Shown: positions 25,795-35,294 of the stretch, piece after piece
Position numbering within the stretch: the stretch's first letter is position 1
Layout of the letters: every line of letters begins with the position of its first letter
From: an uncultured Chlorobiaceae bacterium
GTDB lineage: Bacteria > Bacteroidota > Chlorobiia > Chlorobiales > Chlorobiaceae
Direction of reading: 5' to 3'
Length of the DNA stretch: 64,000 nucleotides
Assembly (NCBI GenBank): GCA_903869365.1
Contig: CAIPYV010000096.1
Span: 62,001 to 126,000 of the forward strand
Program-made: the position numbers and the translations under genes
The notes under the pieces: model-generated
Told to the model about the DNA's origin: nothing
The model's input: the letters and a program-made list of their open reading frames with translations, nothing else
The model's database searches: none

Positions 25795-27798
25795 ATGGCT
25801 ACAGACGAAACAACATCCAACACACAGCCCACCGAAACCTCGTCTTCTGAAAACAATTCGATAAGCTCTGTTCTGTCTGAAAAACGGAAATTTCCGCCGC
25901 CTGCAGAGTTTGCGAAGAATGCTCATATCACCTCCATGGAGGAGTATGAAAAGATCTACGCTGCTGCAGCCCTGGATCCGGAAGCCTATTGGGGTGGAAT
26001 TGCTGAACAGTTCCACTGGTTTAAAAAGTTTGATACTGTGCTGGAATGGAACAGCCCTTATGCAAAGTGGTTTAACGGCGGAAAAACAAATATCTGCTAC
26101 AATGCTCTTGATATTCATGTCAACAGCTGGAGAAAAAACAAGGCTGCCATCATCTGGGAAGGTGAAGAGGGAAACGAGCGGGTTCTGACCTACGGTGAAC
26201 TTCACCGTCAGGTAAGCAAATTTGCAAACGTCCTTAAAATAGCCGGCATAAAACCTGGAGACAGGGTTGCACTCTATATGGGCATGGTTCCTGAACTGGT
26301 CATCGCCGTCCTTGCCTGTGCTCGCGTCGGTGCTGTTCACAATGTTATTTTTGCCGGATTCTCAGCTCATGCCATTACCGAACGTGTCAATGATTCACGA
26401 GCAAAGATGGTTATCTGTGCAGACGGCTCAAGACGCCGCGGCAGTTCAATCAATCTCAAGAACATTGTTGATGAGGCAATCGTCAATACCCCATCGATCA
26501 GAAGTGTTATTGTCCTGAAAGTTACCAACGAAGATGTTCACATGCATAACGGCATGGACCATTGGTGGCATGATCTTATGGGTCTGGCTGTTGATGAATG
26601 TGATCCGGTCGAGGTGGAATCAGAACATCCACTCTTTGTCCTCTATACCAGCGGTTCAACCGGAAAACCGAAAGGTATTCTGCATACCACTGCAGGCTAT
26701 ATGGTTCATGCTGCAAGCTCGTTCAAATACGTTTTCGATATCAAGGACGAGGATATCTACTGGTGTACAGCCGATGTAGGCTGGATTACCGGGCACAGCT
26801 ACATGGTTTACGGTCCGCTGCTTAACGGCGCGACTCTTCTCATGTACGAAGGTGCTCCCAACTATCCGCAGTGGGACAGGTTCTGGGATATCATCAACCG
26901 CCACAAGGTTACCATACTCTATACAGCCCCAACTGCTATCCGTGCCTTTATACGCGCAGGAAACGAATGGGTTACAAAACATAACCTCAGCTCGCTGCGT
27001 CTGCTTGGTACCGTAGGCGAACCAATCAATCCAGAAGCATGGATGTGGTATCACAAGATTGTAGGACAGGAAAGATGTCCTATCGTTGATACCTGGTGGC
27101 AGACTGAAACCGGCGGCATCATGGTCTCTCCACTTCCTGGCGCAACCCCGACAAAACCCGGTACAGCAACACGCCCTCTGCCAGGAATCGCTGTGGATGT
27201 TGTTCACAAAGACGGTACACCATGCGAAGCGAATGAAGGCGGCTATCTGGTCATTAAGCAGCCATGGCCATCAATGCTCCGCACCATCTATGGCGACAAC
27301 AAACGCTATGAATCAACCTACTGGTCGGAATTCCCCGGCATGTACTTTACCGGTGACGGTGCCCGAAAGGATGAAGACGGTTATATCTGGATCATGGGAC
27401 GTGTTGATGACGTGGTCAACGTTTCTGGTCACCGCCTTGGCACCAGTGAAGTCGAAAGCGCGCTTGTTTCCTTTGAAGCCGTTGCAGAGGCAGCTGTTGT
27501 CAGCCGTCCCGATGAGCTTAAGGGCAACGCTCTCGTCGCTTTTGTAACGCTGAAGGATGAATACGTAGGCGATATGAAGATGCGTGAAGAGCTTCGCAAC
27601 CACGTTGCAAAAGAGATTGGACCTATTGCTAAACCTGATGAAATCAGATGGGCAAAAGGATTGCCGAAAACGCGCAGCGGAAAAATCATGCGCCGTCTCC
27701 TTCGCGAACTTGCCACAAGCAATGAGATCAAAGGTGACGTCACCACCCTTGAGGATTTCGGCGTTCTTGAAAACCTTCGCGCCAACGAAGACGATTAA
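25795..27798 (+). CDS. acsA: Acetyl-CoA synthetase (AMP-forming)
   Basis: Acs activates acetate to acetyl-CoA through acetyl-adenylate. The 667-residue protein shows the adenylate-forming motifs: [16 protein letters not shown] (from about 284), the acetate-pocket region with [36 protein letters not shown] and the C-terminal [10 protein letters not shown] whose lysine (about 629) is the catalytic, acetylation-regulated residue. The first 30 residues are a Thr/Ser-rich, probably disordered, leader. In phototrophic sulfur bacteria this supports light-driven acetate assimilation. A strong terminator follows. Confidence 0.96.
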   Translation: MATDETTSNTQPTETSSSENNSISSVLSEKRKFPPPAEFAKNAHITSMEEYEKIYAAAALDPEAYWGGIAEQFHWFKKFDTVLEWNSPYAKWFNGGKTNICYNALDIHVNSWRKNKAAIIWEGEEGNERVLTYGELHRQVSKFANVLKIAGIKPGDRVALYMGMVPELVIAVLACARVGAVHNVIFAGFSAHAITERVNDSRAKMVICADGSRRRGSSINLKNIVDEAIVNTPSIRSVIVLKVTNEDVHMHNGMDHWWHDLMGLAVDECDPVEVESEHPLFVLYTSGSTGKPKGILHTTAGYMVHAASSFKYVFDIKDEDIYWCTADVGWITGHSYMVYGPLLNGATLLMYEGAPNYPQWDRFWDIINRHKVTILYTAPTAIRAFIRAGNEWVTKHNLSSLRLLGTVGEPINPEAWMWYHKIVGQERCPIVDTWWQTETGGIMVSPLPGATPTKPGTATRPLPGIAVDVVHKDGTPCEANEGGYLVIKQPWPSMLRTIYGDNKRYESTYWSEFPGMYFTGDGARKDEDGYIWIMGRVDDVVNVSGHRLGTSEVESALVSFEAVAEAAVVSRPDELKGNALVAFVTLKDEYVGDMKMREELRNHVAKEIGPIAKPDEIRWAKGLPKTRSGKIMRRLLRELATSNEIKGDVTTLEDFGVLENLRANEDD

Positions 27799-27831
27799 TA
27801 TCCGCTGAAATACCTGAAAAAAAGCATTCAC

Positions 27832-27869
27832 AACGAAAAGCGCAGCAGTTGCTGCGCTTTTCGTTTTTT
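27832..27869 (+). terminator. Strong terminator after acsA
   Basis: A long perfect stem (AACGAAAAGCGCAGCA pairing with its complement across a very short loop at 27848-27849) is followed by a six-T run. Confidence 0.93.
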
Positions 27870-27906
27870 CAAGACTATCATAATCAAACGAACATCTAAT
27901 ACTCCT

Positions 27907-28446
27907 ATGAGAACAAGAATAACATTCATGGTATTGCTCAGCGCTTCACTTGCCCTCGGCGCATGCAACAGCAAGTCCAATGACCAACCGAAAGAAAACG
28001 AAATTCCTGTGCACACCAGCGCAACGAAGGGAAAAATTCTAGAACCAGAGATGCTCATTAATCAGAATGAAGCTTCAGAGCTGCTGGGTGAGGCTGTAGA
28101 GACGGGTGAAAAAAAAGAAACAAAGGCTGTCGGCCAAAAAATCTGCTTTTACAAGCCGGTCAACAGTTCATCGAACAATTATCTTCAGGTATCGCTTACA
28201 CAGGACTCCTTTATGCCTCCTACTGGAGTCGGCTCTGAAACAATTTACCGAGAGACAAAGAGAATGATCGGCGACTCAAAAAAAGAGGTCAAAGAGTTCG
28301 GTAATGAGGCATTCATTGCTATAGGGGGGCTTCACCTTTTTAAAGATGGGTACTATATCCTGATATCTTCAGGGAAGCGTGATAATGAGGAAACACTTAA
28401 AAATGCAGGAAAAAAAGTGATGGAAAACCTTGGGAAGGTGAAATAA
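27907..28446 (+). CDS. Hypothetical lipoprotein
   Basis: A 179-residue protein with a clear lipoprotein signal: MRTR start, hydrophobic core and the lipobox LGAC with the modified cysteine at residue 21. The mature part starts with a Ser/Asn/Lys-rich linker and then LINQNEASELLGEAVETG, an ICFYKP element and FGNEAFIAIGGLHLFKDGYY, a pattern seen in small lipoproteins in which a helix with EA..LLG precedes a beta-sheet domain (DUF3558-like layout). I do not recognise a precise family. It sits between acsA and the convergent tspO, each in its own unit. Confidence 0.8.
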   Translation: MRTRITFMVLLSASLALGACNSKSNDQPKENEIPVHTSATKGKILEPEMLINQNEASELLGEAVETGEKKETKAVGQKICFYKPVNSSSNNYLQVSLTQDSFMPPTGVGSETIYRETKRMIGDSKKEVKEFGNEAFIAIGGLHLFKDGYYILISSGKRDNEETLKNAGKKVMENLGKVK

Positions 28447-28490
28447 CACTTTGTTTGATTTGTTTTCTGCCCCTTGGGGGCTTCTCTTTT

Positions 28491-28979
28491 TCAGAGAAGC
28501 CCTTTGTTGAGGTGCCAGATGGTGAAATTGAGATATGAGGCAAAGCTTACCCATAAGAGATAGGGTATGAGAAGATATCCGGCAGGAGGGTATACTGCTT
28601 TGAACTTTATGATGGTCAGCAGTATGGCGAGCCATAGGGGTACAATAACGAGGAGTGCGATCAACGGTGAGTGAAGTCCGAAGAATGCGGCTGACCAACC
28701 CAGGTTAAGGAGCAGCTGCAGTCCAAAGACCGTAAGAGCTCCCTGGATGTTTGTTTTTTCGGACTGTTGCTGTACCACGAGATAGAGGGCTATCCCCATA
28801 AGCGTGAATAAAAGAGACCAGGCTGGTGGGAATAGCCAGTCAGGGGGGTTCCATGATGGTTTTTTAAGTATCGTGTAGTACCACTCTGAGCCGGGTACGG
28901 GCGTGAAGGTGCTTCCTGCGAATGCAAAGACAAAACATAATCCAATGCAGAGTGCCAGTTTTGGAATACTGAGTTTCAT
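28491..28979 (-). CDS. tspO: TspO/MBR family tryptophan-rich membrane protein
   Basis: A 162-residue five-helix membrane protein. Characteristic are the aromatic motif WYYTILKKPSWNPPDWLFPPAW and following LLFTLMGIALYLV, NLGWSAAFFG and the WVSFASYLNFTIWHLN end. TspO binds porphyrins and cholesterol-like ligands and in purple bacteria down-regulates photosynthesis genes in response to oxygen; a tetrapyrrole-linked role would fit this phototroph but is inference. The stop codon lies within an inverted repeat (GGCTTCTCT/AGAGAAGCC, 28478-28502) that has no T-run on either side. Confidence 0.92.
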   Translation of the reverse strand: MKLSIPKLALCIGLCFVFAFAGSTFTPVPGSEWYYTILKKPSWNPPDWLFPPAWSLLFTLMGIALYLVVQQQSEKTNIQGALTVFGLQLLLNLGWSAAFFGLHSPLIALLVIVPLWLAILLTIIKFKAVYPPAGYLLIPYLLWVSFASYLNFTIWHLNKGLL

Positions 28980-29183
28980 TGGTGTTGGGGTTACAATTAT
29001 AAATCTCTTCTTTCATTATACATAAGAAACAGAGAGAAGGTATGGATAATTCCCTGAACCACCACTCTCATGCTAAACTTTTAGCCTGGGCATGCAGAAT
29101 AAGGCGCCCGAATGAAAGAATGGGCTGAAATGTTATATTGAGCGCGATTATACATCTTACGTTCCGACACCAACAACACATAA

Positions 29184-29981
29184 ATGGAAACAAAAAGCTA
29201 CGAACTGCAGACTGCCATCAGGGCTGCACGTGCTGCAGGAGCTATCACGCTTGATAAATTCGGAGAACTCTCACAAAGTGAAATCAGGGGGAAAGATTTT
29301 AAAGATTTTGTCACTGAGGTTGACAAGGCTTGCGAAGCGGTCATAAGCTCCATTATTACAGTGAGCTTTCCTGATGACAGCATGCTCTGTGAAGAAGGCA
29401 CCGTGATCAACGGCACTTCAGGGAGAGCATGGATTGTCGATCCTCTTGACGGCACCCTTAACTTTATTCACTCCTTTCCCGTTTTTTCAATAAGTATTGC
29501 ATTGAAGGACAGCAAGAATGAGCTGGTCACTGCGGTTGTCTTTCAGCCGGTTCTCCAGGAGCTTTTTACGGCTGAAAAGGGCTGCGGTGCGTTCCTGAAC
29601 GGAAAACCAATCTCGGTCTCAAACCGATCAGAGAAGGAGAGTTTTCTCATAGCAACGGGTATTCCGTTCACGGAGTACCACTATATTGATTCGTATTTCG
29701 GAGTGCTGAAAGAGATTATTCACGACTGTGCAGGAATCAGGCGTGCCGGTTCAGCGGCTATTGATCTGGCTTATACTGCCTGCGGGCGCTTTGACGGATT
29801 CTGGGAATACAAGCTTTTTCCATGGGATTTTGCTGCCGGCGTTCTGCTTGTACGGGAAGCCGGAGGAACGGTTACCGACTTCACCGGAGAGCAGGATGTC
29901 TTTCAACGACAGAGTATTCTGGCCGGTAACAGCATCAGCCACAAGCTTCTTCTTGAAAAAACCATGAAACACTTTTTATAG
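29184..29981 (+). CDS. suhB: Inositol monophosphatase family protein (SuhB-like)
   Basis: A 265-residue lithium-sensitive-type phosphatase. Metal-binding motifs are EEG in LCEEGTVI (the first acidic ligand), DPLDGTLNFIHSFPVFSISI (from about 86) and the C-terminal WDFAAGVLLVREAGGTVTD. Family members hydrolyse inositol-1-phosphate or related sugar phosphates and in E. coli SuhB also acts in rRNA antitermination; the substrate here is not determined by sequence. A single-gene unit divergent from tspO across about 200 bases. Confidence 0.9.
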   Translation: METKSYELQTAIRAARAAGAITLDKFGELSQSEIRGKDFKDFVTEVDKACEAVISSIITVSFPDDSMLCEEGTVINGTSGRAWIVDPLDGTLNFIHSFPVFSISIALKDSKNELVTAVVFQPVLQELFTAEKGCGAFLNGKPISVSNRSEKESFLIATGIPFTEYHYIDSYFGVLKEIIHDCAGIRRAGSAAIDLAYTACGRFDGFWEYKLFPWDFAAGVLLVREAGGTVTDFTGEQDVFQRQSILAGNSISHKLLLEKTMKHFL

Positions 29982-30139
29982 CCAGCGTGTTTCGCAAGGC
30001 GTTTTCCCAGGCTGCGATAATAAAGCCTGATTTGAAGAGAAAATTGATCTTTAGTATCTTAAAGGCTTAGAGTTTTTCACCATTACAATTCAAGTTCATT
30101 TCCTGCACGCCATACAGTGGCAGGAGCAACGATTACACT

Positions 30140-31543
30140 ATGCTCATTCATCAGCGCACACTTCAAAAAGAAGTTTCTCTCTGGGGAACAGGACTGCACA
30201 CCGGCAAGGAGTGCATGATCACCTTTAAACCTGCACCGGTCAATTACGGCTACCGTTTTGTCCGGACAGATATTGACAACAGTCCTGAAATACCGGCGCT
30301 GATCGAAAATGTGATTGATGTCTTGCGAGGTACCACTATCGGTCTCAATGACGTGAAAGTCCATACAACCGAACACGTTCTTGGCGCTCTTTACGGCCTG
30401 CTGATCGACAACTGCCGCATTGAACTGAGCGGGCCGGAACCGCCGGTTATGGATGGAAGCTCACACCCTTTTGCCAAGGCACTGCTGGAAGCCGGTTTTC
30501 AGGAACAGGATGAACCAAAAAACTACCTTGTCATTGATGAAACCATCGAATATCATGATGCTGACAACAGTGTCGATATTGTAGCACTGCCACTGGATGA
30601 CTTCAGAATAACGGTCATGGTGGACTATAAAAACCCGGCTCTCGGCTCACAGCATTCGGGTCTTTTTAATCTGGAGACTGAATTTTTCAAGGATTTTGCA
30701 CCTTGCAGAACCTTCTGCTTTCTCAGTGAAGTGGAAACCCTTGCCAACCAGGGCATCATCAAGGGCGGAGACATCAATAATGCAATTGTCATTATCGACA
30801 AGAACATGCAGAAAGAGGAGCTTGACTCCCTTGGAAAAAAACTTGGTATAGAGAGCGAGCATCTTGTCCTTGGTGAAAATGGTATTCTCAACAACAGGGA
30901 ACTGCGTTTCAAGAATGAGCCGGCCCGGCATAAACTGCTTGACCTTCTTGGAGACATTGCCCTGCTCGGTATGCCGATAAAGGCACAGGTACTTGCCGCA
31001 CGTCCAGGTCATGCTTCGAATGTGGAATTTGTCAAGCAGCTGAAAAAATATGCCGATCGCAACAAACTTGCAAGACAGTACCAGCACGAGAAAAAAGCTG
31101 GCGTTATTTTCGACATCAATGCCATTCTGAACATTCTCCCACACCGTTACCCCTTCCTGTTAATCGACAAGATCGTTGAGTTTAAACTTGACGAAAAGAT
31201 TGTATCGATCAAAAACGTGACCATGAACGAACCATTTTTCCAGGGTCACTTTCCGGGAAACCCCATCATGCCCGGCGTGCTGATCCTTGAGGCCATGGCT
31301 CAGACAGGAGGCATCATGATGCTCAACGGTAATGATAAAATCAAGGAGAGTGTGGTCTATTTCATGGGGATCGACAAAGCCCGCTTCCGTAAACCGGTAC
31401 TTCCCGGCGACACCCTGGTCATTGAAGCAATCATGACCAACAAGAGAAGAAACGTCTGTCAGTTTGATTCGAAAGCTTATGTGCGCGGTGAATTGGTCTG
31501 CGAAGCTTCCCTTATGGCTACAGTTGTACCGAAAAACAAATAA
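30140..31543 (+). CDS. lpxC-fabZ: Bifunctional UDP-3-O-acyl-N-acetylglucosamine deacetylase / 3-hydroxyacyl-ACP dehydratase
   Basis: A natural fusion of LpxC (about 1-300) and FabZ (about 320-467). LpxC makes the first committed step of lipid A synthesis and shows its zinc ligands in HTTEHVLGAL (from about 75) and ARHKLLDLLGDIALLG (about 262-277), plus the HASNVEFVK histidine. FabZ dehydrates 3-hydroxyacyl-ACP in fatty acid synthesis and shows LPHRYPFLLIDKI with the catalytic histidine and GHFPGNPIMPGVLILEAMAQ with the glutamate. Both enzymes draw on the same 3-hydroxyacyl pool, so fusion keeps them in balance; it is known from Bacteroidetes and Chlorobi. A terminator follows at 31563. Confidence 0.97.
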   Translation: MLIHQRTLQKEVSLWGTGLHTGKECMITFKPAPVNYGYRFVRTDIDNSPEIPALIENVIDVLRGTTIGLNDVKVHTTEHVLGALYGLLIDNCRIELSGPEPPVMDGSSHPFAKALLEAGFQEQDEPKNYLVIDETIEYHDADNSVDIVALPLDDFRITVMVDYKNPALGSQHSGLFNLETEFFKDFAPCRTFCFLSEVETLANQGIIKGGDINNAIVIIDKNMQKEELDSLGKKLGIESEHLVLGENGILNNRELRFKNEPARHKLLDLLGDIALLGMPIKAQVLAARPGHASNVEFVKQLKKYADRNKLARQYQHEKKAGVIFDINAILNILPHRYPFLLIDKIVEFKLDEKIVSIKNVTMNEPFFQGHFPGNPIMPGVLILEAMAQTGGIMMLNGNDKIKESVVYFMGIDKARFRKPVLPGDTLVIEAIMTNKRRNVCQFDSKAYVRGELVCEASLMATVVPKNK

Positions 31544-31562
31544 ACATCATCAGTAGCAAGAG

Positions 31563-31593
31563 AACTCCCTGAGCTCAAAAACAGGGAGTTTTC
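31563..31593 (+). terminator. Terminator after lpxC-fabZ
   Basis: AACTCCCTG (31563-31571) pairs with CAGGGAGTT (31582-31590), 10-base loop, then TTT. Confidence 0.75.
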
Positions 31594-31782
31594 AACGCCT
31601 TCCACATTTCTTCAACAAGTTATCAACACCACGCATTCAACGTAAAATATGGTGTTAACGATTGTAACGCTTTCTCTATCAGTCAGTTAGCCGATCAGTG
31701 AATTAACCTGTATTTGTTTCATGCAAAGTTATCAATACTCTGCAGGGTTGACAGTACAGAAAAGAGGGTTTGAACAGCCAGT

Positions 31783-32343
31783 TCAGACTCTGACGTCGAG
31801 CCCTTTATGGATTCTGTAAAACCTCACACAATACAGCATAAAAGAGTAGAGAAGCATGATGGAGGAGAGGTATAAAAAGAATTCTTTCACCGGATAGCGC
31901 TGAAAAACAGGATGCGGCCACACCATGGCAATAAACATCATGGAGACAAAGCCGACCGCCCATTTGCCGGGCCAGAGTGATGTCGTCACCATAGAATAGC
32001 GGATTCGAACATAGGCGGCACCGATAAAAATAAGTGAGTCACGGAGAACAGCAAAGAGCACAAACCATATCGGCAACTGACCGATCCAGAGAAAATAGAT
32101 TGCCACACTTGCAAGACAGAGTTTGTCGGCAAGTGGATCAAGAATTTTTCCCATTTCGGAAACATCATTGGTCCATCGGGCAGCCCGACCGTCAAACCAG
32201 TCAGTCAATAGAGCCACAATCATGATAACCATGGCCGTTTTGACATGGCCAGTATGAAAATAATAGAGAAACCAGGGTATCAGTATTATTCTCAGAAAAC
32301 TAAGCGAATTCGGCAGATTAAAGATACGACCTTCCATATTCAA
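31783..32343 (-). CDS. pgsA: CDP-diacylglycerol-glycerol-3-phosphate 3-phosphatidyltransferase
   Basis: PgsA makes phosphatidylglycerol phosphate from CDP-diacylglycerol in the inner membrane. The 186-residue protein has the CDP-alcohol phosphotransferase motif D-G-x2-A-R-x8-G-x3-D-x3-D, here starting in DWFDGRAARWTND and completed by MGKILDPLADK, and about five membrane segments. NLPNSLSFLRIILIPWFLYY at the N terminus is the usual PgsA lead helix. It is a single gene; the 190 bases to its left before the lpxC-fabZ terminator contain no gene, only AT-rich DNA with two TTATCAA-type sequences. Confidence 0.93.
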   Translation of the reverse strand: MNMEGRIFNLPNSLSFLRIILIPWFLYYFHTGHVKTAMVIMIVALLTDWFDGRAARWTNDVSEMGKILDPLADKLCLASVAIYFLWIGQLPIWFVLFAVLRDSLIFIGAAYVRIRYSMVTTSLWPGKWAVGFVSMMFIAMVWPHPVFQRYPVKEFFLYLSSIMLLYSFMLYCVRFYRIHKGLDVRV

Positions 32344-32675
32344 TTTTTTAACAAATTTCCGTATCTCTCTTTTTTAATACGAGATACAGACAAGAAAAAT
32401 TATTAAAAACAACTACAACTTTATGAATTGCTCGATATCTCTGTTTTTTCGGTCTTTCTGTACACTCAAGGGAATATCCTGAAAAGTTTCAGAAGATAAC
32501 GAAAAAGAGAGAGTAAACTTTTGAAGGGTGAATTTTTCTTCTCTTCTGAAGGGGTGCATTTGCTGCATTTACTCCATGAGTCAATGGTGGCGATCCTTTG
32601 GGGTTGTGAAATGCACTCTTTCAAGGCTACTCTATGCGGCTTTGCCGTTTACCTTATTCAGGTGATCTCTTTGCT
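32344..32675. other. 332-base gap between pgsA and the Xre-type gene
   Basis: No gene recognised. A plus-strand open frame begins at 32521 but its translation (many Leu, Cys, Phe) is antisense to the Xre gene and not protein-like. There is a short direct repeat of TTTGCTGCATTTACT-like sequence near 32558-32575 and an AT-rich segment at 32350-32420 that could hold the pgsA promoter. Confidence 0.4.
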
Positions 32676-33125
32676 CTATCCGCTTCCAGTTTCGTGGACT
32701 TGTCCCGCAACCATCCCCTGCTGCAACACTTTTACAGTTTTTGCTCCGGACTTTTTAGCTGTAGATTTTTTTTGTGCTGGAGAAAAACGGGTTGAAGAGT
32801 TATGAGTGGTAATTTCGCTTGAAGGAGGAAGCGTCAAAAGCACTACACCAAGCGCAGCCTCAAGCTTTGCAATGGTTTCAAGAGTAAGATTTTCATTCCC
32901 CTTGAGCAGTTTGCTTACCTGCTGAGGACTGACTCCTGTTTTAGTGGCAAGATCTTTCTGCGACATTCCATTTGCCTGTAAAGCACCAAGAATAAGCAAT
33001 GCAATATTGGAAGACCTCTCCAGCCAGGCATCATTTGCCTCATCGCGTAACGCTTTTTCCATCCACCGCGAAGGCTCTTTTGACAGAAGGTTATCAATTT
33101 TTTCTTTCATGTTGTTTATGGTCAT
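32676..33125 (-). CDS. Xre-type helix-turn-helix protein (antitoxin-like)
   Basis: The protein is 149 residues from the ATG at 33125, where GGAG lies at a good distance; longer in-frame starts run into the gene before it. Residues about 45-100 form a Cro/C1-type HTH: LGALQANGMSQKDLATKTGV, SPQQVSKLLKGNENLTLETIAKLEAALG. The N-terminal part (KIDNLLSKEPSRWMEKALRDEANDAWLERS) is helical and acidic, as in HigA- or antitoxin-like regulators that bind a partner. A Lys/Ser-rich tail is unusual. It begins 4 bases after the stop of a frameshifted gene (33130-33529), so the two form a pair that resembles a toxin-antitoxin or regulator-partner arrangement, but I do not recognise the partner. Confidence 0.8.
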   Translation of the reverse strand: MTINNMKEKIDNLLSKEPSRWMEKALRDEANDAWLERSSNIALLILGALQANGMSQKDLATKTGVSPQQVSKLLKGNENLTLETIAKLEAALGVVLLTLPPSSEITTHNSSTRFSPAQKKSTAKKSGAKTVKVLQQGMVAGQVHETGSG

Positions 33126-33129
33126 CGGT

Positions 33130-33529
33130 TCATATCTCCAGATATTCAAAATCAGTTTGGTCTCGTACATCATGGTCAACAAGGAATTGCCTGACTTTTT
33201 CAAGTTTCTGCAGCTCTTCCTGCAAATAAGGGGCCTCCATGCCGAGTGTTACTTTTATAGCGCCACCGGTGATAACAAAACAGTTTGCTGCAAGATCAAA
33301 ATAATCGGAATCAATGGCTACAGAATATATTTCCCCAGGCAATTCTATTACAAATTAAAAGTTCACCACTTTTAGTCTTTGTATCTAATAGTTCCTGTGG
33401 CAGGTCAGAATAATATTTTTCAACTACAGTCTTGAGTAAAACACGATAATGAATAATCTGTTTATCACTTAATATTTCCAATATTGGATTAAAAGTCTCA
33501 TGGAATTTAGGTAAGTCTTTTTCTGTCAT
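33130..33529 (-). pseudogene. Frameshifted small gene paired with the Xre-type regulator
   Basis: Two overlapping minus-strand frames join into one plausible 132-residue protein. The first part runs from ATG 33529 (MTEKDLPKFHETFNPILEI...) to SGELLI; the second continues VIELPGEIYSVAIDSDYFDL and ends in TDFEYLEI at 33130. Deleting one T from the TTT run near 33345-33350 (minus-strand TTAATTTGTAATAG) restores a continuous reading. So there is a single-base insertion, a sequencing error or, less likely, a programmed shift. Without it the first frame stops after 72 codons. I recognise no family; the N-terminal half is helical and the C-terminal half alternates strands and helices. Its stop lies 4 bases ahead of the Xre start. 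Confidence 0.6.
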
Positions 33530-33857
33530 TTTGTTAATTGTTACATTAAACTATGCAGGGTTTCTATTATTGCACACAACTTGTATATACCCCTGACAAC
33601 TTACTGTACTTGGCTGATATTGCTGAAACAGGACAATAAAAACCTATCAGCGAAAGAATAACCGGTTTGTGTACATCAAGGAGGTAGTCTGGAATAAATC
33701 CAGAGGCGATGATAGCGGTTTTTTCGCTTTCTGACAATGGCGACGGGTTTTTTGTGGTCGATAGTAAGGAGTCAACCTGGAAACGGTAGAAGTGGCTTCT
33801 ATTCTGAATCCGGAGAGAGCTTGAGCGCAAGTGATGGCGTCAGCGATTTGAACCTTT
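33530..33857. other. 328-base gap between the frameshifted gene and ruvC
   Basis: Minus-strand frames here (for example one with VDSLLSTTKNPSPLSESEKT and GFIPDYLLDVHKPVILSLIG) look partly protein-like but match nothing I know and have no good start. No hairpin terminator was found for ruvC. This may be decayed coding DNA. Confidence 0.35.
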
Positions 33858-34421
33858 CTACCGGATGACCTTATCGGGCGATGCATTGATAAACTTTGAC
33901 CAACCTCCACCTCCAGATTTTGCACCTCCTGCAGAAAGAAAGGGCTTCCGGCTGTCGCCTCTGAGCAGATCACACAGGGCTATGCCAAGAGCATCGGTAA
34001 CGTCAAAAGGCTTAGGAGCTACAGCGATACCAAGCATCCTGGTAACCATAAAAGCAACCTGCTCCTTGCTTGCTGCTCCTCTACCGGTTATTGACGATTT
34101 CACCTCACGGGGAGCATACTCATGCAGGGTCAGATGCTGGTTCATCGCAAGAGCGATCACGGCACCGCGCACCTGACCAAGCTTCAGAGCTGATTGTACA
34201 TTCCTGCTTAAAAAAGCAGTTTCGAGAGCTACACGTTCAGGCCGAAAATCATCAATAACCTGAGAGAGCTCCCGATAAATTTCACCAATCCGCTCTGCAT
34301 GACTTCGACGGGGATGAAGCCGTATGACACCGCAAACAAGGACAGAACACCCTCCCGCCTCCTGACGAATCACTCCATAACCGGTATTCAGACTTCCGGG
34401 ATCAATCCCGAGGACAACCAT
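33858..34421 (-). CDS. ruvC: Crossover junction endodeoxyribonuclease RuvC
   Basis: RuvC cuts Holliday junctions after RuvAB branch migration. The 187-residue protein keeps the RNase H-like fold with all four catalytic acids: D7 ([12 protein letters not shown]), E67 (VALETAF), D140 and D143 ([12 protein letters not shown]). The helix [19 protein letters not shown] is also typical. The C terminus has an extra Gly-rich segment ([15 protein letters not shown]) of about 25 residues beyond the usual end. It lies 3 bases after the YebC-family gene, a linkage (yebC-ruvC) that is widespread and supports an operon. ruvB is separate at the left edge of the window. Confidence 0.95.
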   Translation of the reverse strand: MVVLGIDPGSLNTGYGVIRQEAGGCSVLVCGVIRLHPRRSHAERIGEIYRELSQVIDDFRPERVALETAFLSRNVQSALKLGQVRGAVIALAMNQHLTLHEYAPREVKSSITGRGAASKEQVAFMVTRMLGIAVAPKPFDVTDALGIALCDLLRGDSRKPFLSAGGAKSGGGGWSKFINASPDKVIR

Positions 34422-34424
34422 CCC

Positions 34425-35177
34425 CTATTCGTTTAAGCTGCTCATTGCACTCTCACTGATCTCCATGTTACTATAGACCGCCTGCACATCGTCATTGTTT
34501 TCGAGCGCATCAATCAATCTGATCACCTTCCGGGCATCATCGGCTTCGAGTTCAATATAATTTTCCGGTATAAGGTCAACCTTGGCATTCTCATAAACAA
34601 TACCTGAGTCGTCAAGTACTTTTTTAACGTTTTCAAGCTCCTTGACATCGGTTATAACGGTAAAATAGTTCTCATCATCGGCACTGAGATCTTCAAGACC
34701 CGCGTCCAAAAGTATCTCCATCAACTGATCCTCTCCGGCGGCCGATTTTGGAACATCAAGCGTTCCCTTGCGGTGGAACATCCAGCTCACGCTGCCGCTT
34801 TCACCGAGTGCGCCATTGTTGCGACTCATCATGTGACGGATATCAGCAACGGTCCGGTTGCGGTTGTCGGTCGCAGTCTCAATAATGAGCGCTATTCCGG
34901 CTGCGCCATACCCTTCATAGGTGATCTCGTCGTAGGTGACTCCTTCAAGCTCCCCTGTCCCTTTTTTGATAGCACGCGAAATGTTGTCCATCGGCATGGA
35001 GTTATCTCTGGCGGTATCGACGGCGAGCCTGAGACGGGGATTGCCCGCTGGATCGCCTCCACCCATTCTTGCTGCTATTGTAATTTCCTTGACCAGTTTG
35101 GTGAACAAACTGCCTCTTTTCTGGTCTGTTACCGCCTTTTTCCTTTTAATGGTTGCCCATTTGCTATGTCCTGACAT
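34425..35177 (-). CDS. YebC/PmpR/TACO1 family protein
   Basis: A 250-residue cytosolic protein of the YebC family, described as a DNA-binding regulator and, more recently, as a translation factor that relieves ribosome stalling at proline stretches. The N terminus [20 protein letters not shown] is the family signature, followed by [37 protein letters not shown] and [19 protein letters not shown]. An acidic C-terminal domain with two ferredoxin-like lobes completes it. It is upstream of ruvC and probably co-transcribed. Confidence 0.94.
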   Translation of the reverse strand: MSGHSKWATIKRKKAVTDQKRGSLFTKLVKEITIAARMGGGDPAGNPRLRLAVDTARDNSMPMDNISRAIKKGTGELEGVTYDEITYEGYGAAGIALIIETATDNRNRTVADIRHMMSRNNGALGESGSVSWMFHRKGTLDVPKSAAGEDQLMEILLDAGLEDLSADDENYFTVITDVKELENVKKVLDDSGIVYENAKVDLIPENYIELEADDARKVIRLIDALENNDDVQAVYSNMEISESAMSSLNE

Positions 35178-35294
35178 AATAAAAAACTGCTGATTTATTA
35201 TTCCCGATGCACCCTGCCTATGATAATAGATTATTTTTCTTTAAATAAAATCAAATCCAACGGTATTCGCGCAAGTTAACAACAAGAAAAAACA

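Noticed and set aside
31615-31730. Two TTATCAA-type sequences suggestive of DnaA boxes near pgsA
   Set aside because: They deviate from the consensus and are not clustered as in an origin.
32521-32805. Plus-strand open frame next to the Xre-type gene
   Set aside because: Antisense to the Xre gene for half its length and rich in Leu, Phe and Cys; no protein pattern.
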